A DNA stretch of 24,459 nt from a virus: IMG/VR virus record IMGVR_UViG_3300002145_000078, positions 1-24,459 of that record, one strand, 5' to 3'. Below, one piece after another: positions 20,535 through 24,459 of the stretch. Each line of letters begins with the position of its first letter. Positions within the stretch are counted from its first letter, which is position 1. Both the position numbers and the translations under genes were made by a program. Under the pieces are notes generated by a model, which was not told the origin of the DNA, made no database searches, and worked only from the letters and a program-made list of their open reading frames with translations.

Positions 20535-21003
20535 CGTCTACGGTGGCTCCCATCGCCAAAAAGAACTAGCAACAGACATGGCTCATTTTGCGGGCAAGAG
20601 GATCATGTCATCTCGCATGTATGACTCTCTTGAAGTCAACCTTCATCTACGTGATAAGATGCAAGAACGTGAAGGGGTCTACGGAACGTGCATTTGGATG
20701 GATGATAACTACCGTCCGAAAGAGTTTGAGATCAACATCGATCGCGGAATGAAACAAAGGCTGCTCTTGGAAAGCGTTGCTCATGAGATGGTACACGTCA
20801 AGCAATGGGCAACCGGACAGCTATATGACTATATCGACGGCGACACGAGTCGATATGATGGCAAGAAGTATTCCAAGAGAAAGATGGACTACTATGACTA
20901 TCCTTGGGAGATCGAAGCATATGGTCGAGAAGCAGGACTCTTCGTGAGGTGGGCTGAATCTCGGGGATTTGCTGATGCGGCTTGGGCACAACGCACCAAG
21001 TAG
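20524..21003 (+). CDS. Zinc metallopeptidase-like protein (SprT-like HExxH)
   Basis: 159 residues. HEMVH (His87, Glu88, His91) gives the zinc ligands and catalytic Glu; YPWEIEAYGRE supplies Glu129 or Glu131 as the likely third ligand. It is a short, cytosolic SprT/minigluzincin-like enzyme with no signal peptide. SprT-type proteases act on proteins bound to DNA; another option is processing of the product of the adjacent radical SAM enzyme. Both are inference. It ends just before the promoter at 21005. Confidence 0.85.
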   Translation: MKLNVYGGSHRQKELATDMAHFAGKRIMSSRMYDSLEVNLHLRDKMQEREGVYGTCIWMDDNYRPKEFEINIDRGMKQRLLLESVAHEMVHVKQWATGQLYDYIDGDTSRYDGKKYSKRKMDYYDYPWEIEAYGREAGLFVRWAESRGFADAAWAQRTK

Positions 21004-21004
21004 G

Positions 21005-21034
21005 TTGACGAATTGCCTAGCTTATGCTTTTATA
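21005..21034 (+). promoter_or_regulatory. Probable sigma-70-like promoter of the 21061 gene
   Basis: TTGACG (21005-21010) with TTTATA (21029-21034) at an 18-bp spacer; the -10 is less certain because the stretch around it is AT-rich. Confidence 0.5.
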
Positions 21035-21060
21035 TAGAACAGCAAAGCAAGGGGCAAGCC

Positions 21061-21735
21061 ATGTCGGGAACGATCACATTGCATGATGCACTGGCCGCGG
21101 CATATGCTGCATGGCGTGTGAACGGGTGTTATCGAAACAAGGAAAAGGTTGAGTACGCCTGGATAGGGGATACTCGCATACGCAAGACATGGGCCAATCG
21201 TGAGCTTGCAACCCTTGCTCTTCGTCGTTGGCATTCCAGAGAAGCACCATCCATTGAGATCACCGAAGAGGATCATGTCAATGCTGATACGGCAGATCGA
21301 CGCCTCAAGCATCTAACGGTGAAAGCCATCACGAATGGGTTGAACAGTTTTGAGGGGAAGGTCTACCAGATCCTCGGTAAGGAAGAGATTGATGTGCGTT
21401 CTGAGCTTGGACTGATCTGTTACGTGCCAGTGATGGTGCAGAACGAAATGGACAGGAAAAAGACGAACGATTTCATCAAGAGCTTTGCCGAGGCACCAAC
21501 ACTTCCGGTAGGGCAAGGGGTGCAAGGCAACGTGAACATCCATTCGCGTCGCTTTATAAAGCACATGAATTGCTGGGTGTATCTCGGAGAGCTAAACGGC
21601 TCCTTGGTCACTTTCTATCGTGATTTGGAGATCACAAAGGACACGGTCCATATAAGTGCTCGTGTGAAGGAAGTGGTGCCCTGTTATGAGAATCGAAAGG
21701 TGATGACCAGCGTCATCAATTACGTCAAGTTATGA
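21061..21735 (+). CDS. Hypothetical phage protein
   Basis: 224 residues from the ATG after AAGGGGC; the frame extends to a TTG at 21013 that overlaps the promoter and is rejected. It reads MSGTITLHDALAAAYAAWRV, with a middle FEGKVYQILG beta region and VHISARVKEV near the end. Its alpha/beta composition lacks any catalytic motif I can name. It overlaps the TilS-like gene by 4 bases (ATGA), so the two are co-translated. Confidence 0.8.
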   Translation: MSGTITLHDALAAAYAAWRVNGCYRNKEKVEYAWIGDTRIRKTWANRELATLALRRWHSREAPSIEITEEDHVNADTADRRLKHLTVKAITNGLNSFEGKVYQILGKEEIDVRSELGLICYVPVMVQNEMDRKKTNDFIKSFAEAPTLPVGQGVQGNVNIHSRRFIKHMNCWVYLGELNGSLVTFYRDLEITKDTVHISARVKEVVPCYENRKVMTSVINYVKL

Positions 21736-22349
21736 TCCACGTACAAGGAAAGTTACCACCAAAGCTCGCAGTCGCTTGTTCTGGCGGCCCAGACTCCATG
21801 GCGGTGCTTGACTTCCTGCGCCGCAGGCATGAAGTTACTGCCTACTTCTGTGACCATGGAACCGATGATTCCATGGAAGGCTTCAACAAGCTGGCGCACT
21901 ATGCGACCGACAATAAGATTCCGATCTTGCAAGCAAGCATCAAGGAATTCCGCGACAAGTTTGATAGCGAGAGCCAAGAAGAATATTGGCGCGAGTTCCG
22001 TTATGATGCGTTCTGCCTGCGCAAGCCAAACACTACCATCATCATGGCACACCACCTTGATGATTGTGTAGAGACATGGCTTTGGAACATGGTGAACGGA
22101 AAGCCGGGCATCATTCCGTACCGCAACAGGAACGTCATCCGACCGTTCCGCTTGAATCGCAAGCGTGATCTTGAGCTGTGGTGCAACATGAACGGAGTTC
22201 CCTTCCACCAAGATAAGTCTAACCTTGACTTAAGGCGGACGAGGAATTATATTAGACATGAGATGATGCCACACGTCTTGCGCGTGAATCCGGGCATCTA
22301 CAAAGTGATCAAGAAGAAAGTCTTGGAAGATGCACCTGAAGTCGAATAA
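21732..22349 (+). CDS. tilS: tRNA(Ile)-lysidine synthetase-like PP-loop ATPase
   Basis: 205 residues. TilS joins lysine to C34 of tRNA-Ile(CAU), changing it from a Met to an Ile decoder. The PP-loop ATP motif is ACSGGPDSMA (Ser17-Gly-Gly-x-Asp-Ser22), followed by AHHLDDCVET, and IRPFRLNRKRDLELWC and SNLDLRRTRNYIRHE match the TilS catalytic core. It is about half the length of bacterial TilS: the C-terminal tRNA-binding domains are missing. The shorter protein may recognise a different tRNA or rely on host factors. It is coupled to its neighbours on both sides. Confidence 0.88.
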   Translation: MIHVQGKLPPKLAVACSGGPDSMAVLDFLRRRHEVTAYFCDHGTDDSMEGFNKLAHYATDNKIPILQASIKEFRDKFDSESQEEYWREFRYDAFCLRKPNTTIIMAHHLDDCVETWLWNMVNGKPGIIPYRNRNVIRPFRLNRKRDLELWCNMNGVPFHQDKSNLDLRRTRNYIRHEMMPHVLRVNPGIYKVIKKKVLEDAPEVE

Positions 22350-22548
22350 CAGTAGTCTGCTCCGCTTGAAAAGAGCAACGGTTGAGCTCTCGACGGTCAG
22401 GCTTCCGTTCCGACATTCTGGAGGCATCTATGAAACGGCACTCTTCACGGAGAGTGATTCTGAAGTGCTCGAACGTTACGAAACCGCGTGCGAGGCTATC
22501 GAGGGTCATCGCAGGTATGAACGCCAGTATGGGTTGAAGGAAATATGA
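22330..22548 (+). CDS. Hypothetical small phage protein
   Basis: 72 residues, MHLKSNNSSLLRLKRATVEL, then STVRLPFRHSGGIYETALFT, then a charged helix ending ERQYGLKEI. It starts inside the tilS 3' end (20-base overlap) after TTGGAAG and ends with an ATGA overlap into the next gene. The function is not recognised. Confidence 0.75.
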   Translation: MHLKSNNSSLLRLKRATVELSTVRLPFRHSGGIYETALFTESDSEVLERYETACEAIEGHRRYERQYGLKEI

Positions 22549-22862
22549 TCGACGATATCGACACAGAAATGGGCCTGGACACGGATCTCAACGATGAAGT
22601 TGAGATCGTGGAATGTGATAGCTGCGGCCGCGCCTTCGAAGGTTATGGTTGGGGCAACGACCAGGCAACAGGTTGTGCATCAACGGTCGATGACAATCAT
22701 ATCATAGGTCACTACGGATCCACGACGATCGACGGTGAGCTCCACGAACTCGTGGAGCGACCGGAATGGGTTTCAAACGGAACCATCTGTGACGGCTGCG
22801 TCACAAAGCTGCAGGACGGTGGTAACATCAAACTTGCGGAGAATGGCCGCTTCTTCGGATGA
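22545..22862 (+). CDS. Small zinc-ribbon-like protein
   Basis: 105 residues with two CxxC pairs, CDSCGRAF (24-31) and ICDGCVTKL near 88, spaced as in a two-knuckle zinc ribbon. The acidic N-terminus (MIDDIDTEMGLDTD) precedes them. It could bind nucleic acid or a polymerase; no family is assigned. ATGA overlaps on both sides put it in one unit with its neighbours. Confidence 0.75.
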   Translation: MIDDIDTEMGLDTDLNDEVEIVECDSCGRAFEGYGWGNDQATGCASTVDDNHIIGHYGSTTIDGELHELVERPEWVSNGTICDGCVTKLQDGGNIKLAENGRFFG

Positions 22863-23359
22863 ACAAGGCCGCAAGGAACACATATTGGATGATGAAGACA
22901 GACCTTTATACCAACATCGCTAAGGAAAGCGAGATCTTCAAGCCGGATGGCATCAAGAAGATCGAAGAGATGAAGAACGCCAAGTACGTCTGTGAGACCT
23001 GCTTGCGTAACGTGGACGGTGGATGGGCTAACCAGCCTGTTGCCATCTTCTACGGTGCAGAAGAACACCCGGTCAGCAAGAGCCGATACTTTGGACTCTA
23101 CGTTGACATGCAGGACCGCGTGATGATAACGAACGGGCAGAGCGCGGTCGACGAACCCATCCAAGGCATCATTGCCGACGATGGCGAGATCATCTATAGC
23201 CGATACAGGCATGACTTCCGTCGTTCGAAGGACGGTAGCGTGTTCATCGACGGAGGAAGGGATTACATAAGGTCTTCCGTGCTTCCGGAAGATCGACATG
23301 TCACCCTGCGCATCGTGGACGGAGAGCTCATAGTGGAGGATCCGGTTGATGCTGAGTAA
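22859..23359 (+). CDS. Hypothetical phage protein
   Basis: 166 residues. A basic helical start (MNKAARNTYWMMKTDLYTNI) is followed by CETCLRNVDGGW, a single CxxC, and beta-rich sequence (YFGLYVDMQDRVMI, GSVFIDGGRDYI). The single CxxC could form a metal site with a partner or a disulfide. It overlaps the next gene by 11 bases. The function is unknown. Confidence 0.75.
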   Translation: MNKAARNTYWMMKTDLYTNIAKESEIFKPDGIKKIEEMKNAKYVCETCLRNVDGGWANQPVAIFYGAEEHPVSKSRYFGLYVDMQDRVMITNGQSAVDEPIQGIIADDGEIIYSRYRHDFRRSKDGSVFIDGGRDYIRSSVLPEDRHVTLRIVDGELIVEDPVDAE

Positions 23360-23744
23360 GCATTATGTTACATTTTATTCTCCAGGCACGTTCGTCGCAG
23401 AGACGACGTCAAAGGAGATCGACAAATGGAACACGGATCTTGCGCTTGAGATGATGGATGACATCGTCGAGCGTTACGGCGCAAGACCATACGGATTCAG
23501 GTTCTCCACTCGTGGACGTAGCGATGATGAACTTGACGCAAGGCAGATTGCCGCTTCGGGCATGTATTACGTGAACTGTAACATCGAGACGATCGATGAG
23601 GTTCGCGACCGTGCTGACCCGAATGAGAAGATCTTGCTATCGAACATGGAGATCAATGATTGGAGCATCATCGTGTCTCCAAAAGAAGGATACAAATGGA
23701 CACAACCTCTGCTAGACGGAGACTGCGTCCTAAACAAGGAGTAA
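23349..23744 (+). CDS. Hypothetical phage protein
   Basis: 131 residues, MLSKHYVTFYSPGTFVAETT, then a helix and RYGARPYGFRFSTRGRSDDE and a C-terminal beta part with WTQPLLDGDCV. The ATG is chosen over the in-frame TTG 3 bases upstream, since it has better spacing from GGAGG. Compact alpha/beta protein of the kind found widely in phage genomes; the role is unknown. Confidence 0.75.
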   Translation: MLSKHYVTFYSPGTFVAETTSKEIDKWNTDLALEMMDDIVERYGARPYGFRFSTRGRSDDELDARQIAASGMYYVNCNIETIDEVRDRADPNEKILLSNMEINDWSIIVSPKEGYKWTQPLLDGDCVLNKE

Positions 23745-23748
23745 GGAC

Positions 23749-24210
23749 ATGCCGACGTTATACATGCTGATCGGTGTACCGGCTGCGGGCAAGAGCACGT
23801 GGCTTGAGAAGAACAAGACGGGCGGAGTGATCATCTCTTCTGATGATCACATCGAGCGCCTTGCGGCCGAGCGTGGGCAGACCTACAATGAGGCCTTCCG
23901 TGACGTGAGCGGACAGGCGATGACGCTGATGATGCAGGACCTCCGTGCAGCAATCAAGGCTGGCGAGGACATCTATTGGGATCAGACCAATACCGGTGTC
24001 AAGTCTCGTGCCAAGAAGCTGAAGCAGGTTCCAAGCAACTATCGCAAGGTAGCGGTGTTCTTCAAGACGCCGGATGATGCGGAGCACGAGCGTCGCTTGG
24101 CTTCGCGTCCGGGAAAGAGCATCCCGGCCCATGTCATGAAGACCATGAAGGAGAATCTCCAGTTCCCGACCAAGGATGAGGGATTCAACGAGATCGTCAA
24201 TGTGGCTTGA
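23749..24210 (+). CDS. P-loop kinase, polynucleotide 5'-kinase-like
   Basis: 153 residues. Walker A is GVPAAGKST (9-17); ISSDDHIERL supplies the catalytic Asp, DQTNTGVKSRAKK the substrate region, and RLASRPGKSIP the Arg-rich lid. This matches the AAA_33 kinase domain of T4 polynucleotide kinase, without its C-terminal phosphatase domain. Possible roles are tRNA or DNA end repair or nucleotide phosphorylation. It starts 4 bases after the previous gene with the ribosome site AAGGAGTAAGG. Confidence 0.88.
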   Translation: MPTLYMLIGVPAAGKSTWLEKNKTGGVIISSDDHIERLAAERGQTYNEAFRDVSGQAMTLMMQDLRAAIKAGEDIYWDQTNTGVKSRAKKLKQVPSNYRKVAVFFKTPDDAEHERRLASRPGKSIPAHVMKTMKENLQFPTKDEGFNEIVNVA

Positions 24211-24301
24211 TCTCACATGGAAGTTTGGAGAACCTAAAGACGACCAGTTCAAGAACCACGAAAACAGCTTCCAGACGCTTACAGCCGAAGAAAGCACTTG
24301 A
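24200..24301 (+). CDS. Tiny ORF, 33 residues
   Basis: MWLDLTWKFGEPKDDQFKNH, then ENSFQTLTAEEST. It overlaps the kinase stop by 11 bases, as true small phage genes do, and ends inside the -35 of the next promoter. Its composition is ordered, but no function is seen. Confidence 0.45.
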   Translation: MWLDLTWKFGEPKDDQFKNHENSFQTLTAEEST

Positions 24302-24316
24302 CGCGAGGAAAGCACT
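24290..24316 (+). repeat. 9-bp direct repeat across the pth2 promoter
   Basis: GAAAGCACT occurs at 24290-24298 and 24308-24316, an 18-base period, overlapping the -35 and the spacer. It may be a tandem regulator site. Confidence 0.5.
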
Positions 24317-24326
24317 ATGCTACTAT
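24298..24326 (+). promoter_or_regulatory. Sigma-70-like promoter of the PTH2-like gene
   Basis: TTGACG (24298-24303), 17-bp spacer, TACTAT (24321-24326), 30 bases before the GTG start. Confidence 0.65.
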
Positions 24327-24355
24327 AGGAACAGTTAACAGAGACGGAGACTCAA

Positions 24356-24459
24356 GTGGAAAAACTACCCACCCTTTACATCCTGATGCGTAACGACATG
24401 CGCTCCATGAACGCCGGCAAGGCCATGGCGCAGGCGTCTCACGCATCCAATGCGTTCAT
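24356..24459 (+). CDS. Peptidyl-tRNA hydrolase 2-like protein (3' partial)
   Basis: The GTG start after GACGGAGAC is followed by LPTLYILMRNDMRSMNAGK and AMAQASHASNAF, running off the window at about residue 35. The pattern of an N-terminal strand, Arg-Asp, GKAMAQASHA helix matches the catalytic core start of the archaeal/eukaryotic PTH2 family, which releases peptides from stalled peptidyl-tRNA. It would recycle tRNAs during heavy phage translation, in keeping with S21 and TilS. Confidence 0.75.
   Translation, partial: MEKLPTLYILMRNDMRSMNAGKAMAQASHASNAF

Noticed and set aside
22712-23299. 195-residue minus-strand frame
   Set aside because: It lies opposite two plus genes linked by stop-start overlaps, and its sequence has no domain-like order.
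23758-24315. 185-residue minus-strand frame
   Set aside because: Shadow of the P-loop kinase, whose Walker A and other motifs are clear on the plus strand.

Overview
The window looks like part of a large lytic myovirus of the T4 superfamily (a tailed phage, not a host chromosome). The reasons are dense packing with many 4-base ATGA overlaps, class Ia nrdA-nrdB, two free-standing GIY-YIG homing endonucleases, a PAAR spike-tip gene, a beta-helical tail protein cut by the left edge, many small orphan genes, and a repeated TAAATA octamer in front of genes that resembles the T4 late promoter (TATAAATA). The host cannot be read directly. Sigma-70-like TTGACA promoters, a SleB-type lysin, S21, ClpS and small heat-shock genes fit an alphaproteobacterial or cyanobacterial aquatic host. 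I see no tRNA, rRNA, CRISPR array, IS element or integrase.

Layout. 1-1469: end of a tail/fibre gene and a small orphan. 1508-6118: nrdA, nrdB and an AT-rich homing cassette that has duplicated the end of nrdB. 6115-8818: orphan, glutaredoxin, Sm-like protein, Ala/Ser-rich helical protein, PAAR tip, HAD phosphatase. 8813-9454 (minus): second GIY-YIG gene. 9510-10677: small basic proteins and a staphylococcal-nuclease-like enzyme. 10762-13225: SleB lysin, a large membrane/coiled-coil protein and an orphan. 13215-15633: ribosomal protein S21, Hsp20, a structured attenuator-like element, ClpS, heme oxygenase and a ferredoxin-dependent bilin reductase. 15680-18437: a PD-(D/E)XK-like protein and small orphans, one on the minus strand. 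18438-18663: no convincing gene. 18664-21003: tiny ORF, metallophosphoesterase, then a 62-residue protein, radical SAM enzyme, AbrB-like protein and HExxH peptidase. 21061-24459: orphan, TilS-like lysidine synthetase, four orphans, polynucleotide-kinase-like P-loop protein, tiny ORF and the start of a PTH2-like peptidyl-tRNA hydrolase.

How the genes work together. NrdAB and glutaredoxin would supply and re-reduce the dNTP machinery. S21, TilS and PTH2 act on the ribosome and tRNAs. Hsp20 and ClpS act on protein folding and turnover. Heme oxygenase plus bilin reductase form a complete heme-to-bilin route, given a source of reduced ferredoxin, which is not in the window.

Regulation is unusually legible. 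Several sigma-70-like promoters are straddled by inverted repeats. Three genes have hairpins that would hide the ribosome site in read-through RNA but not in RNA started at the local promoter. Four genes, including both homing endonucleases, have the late octamer only 4-5 bases before the ATG, which suggests leaderless late transcripts. All functional calls rest on motif reading by eye; no database search was run.
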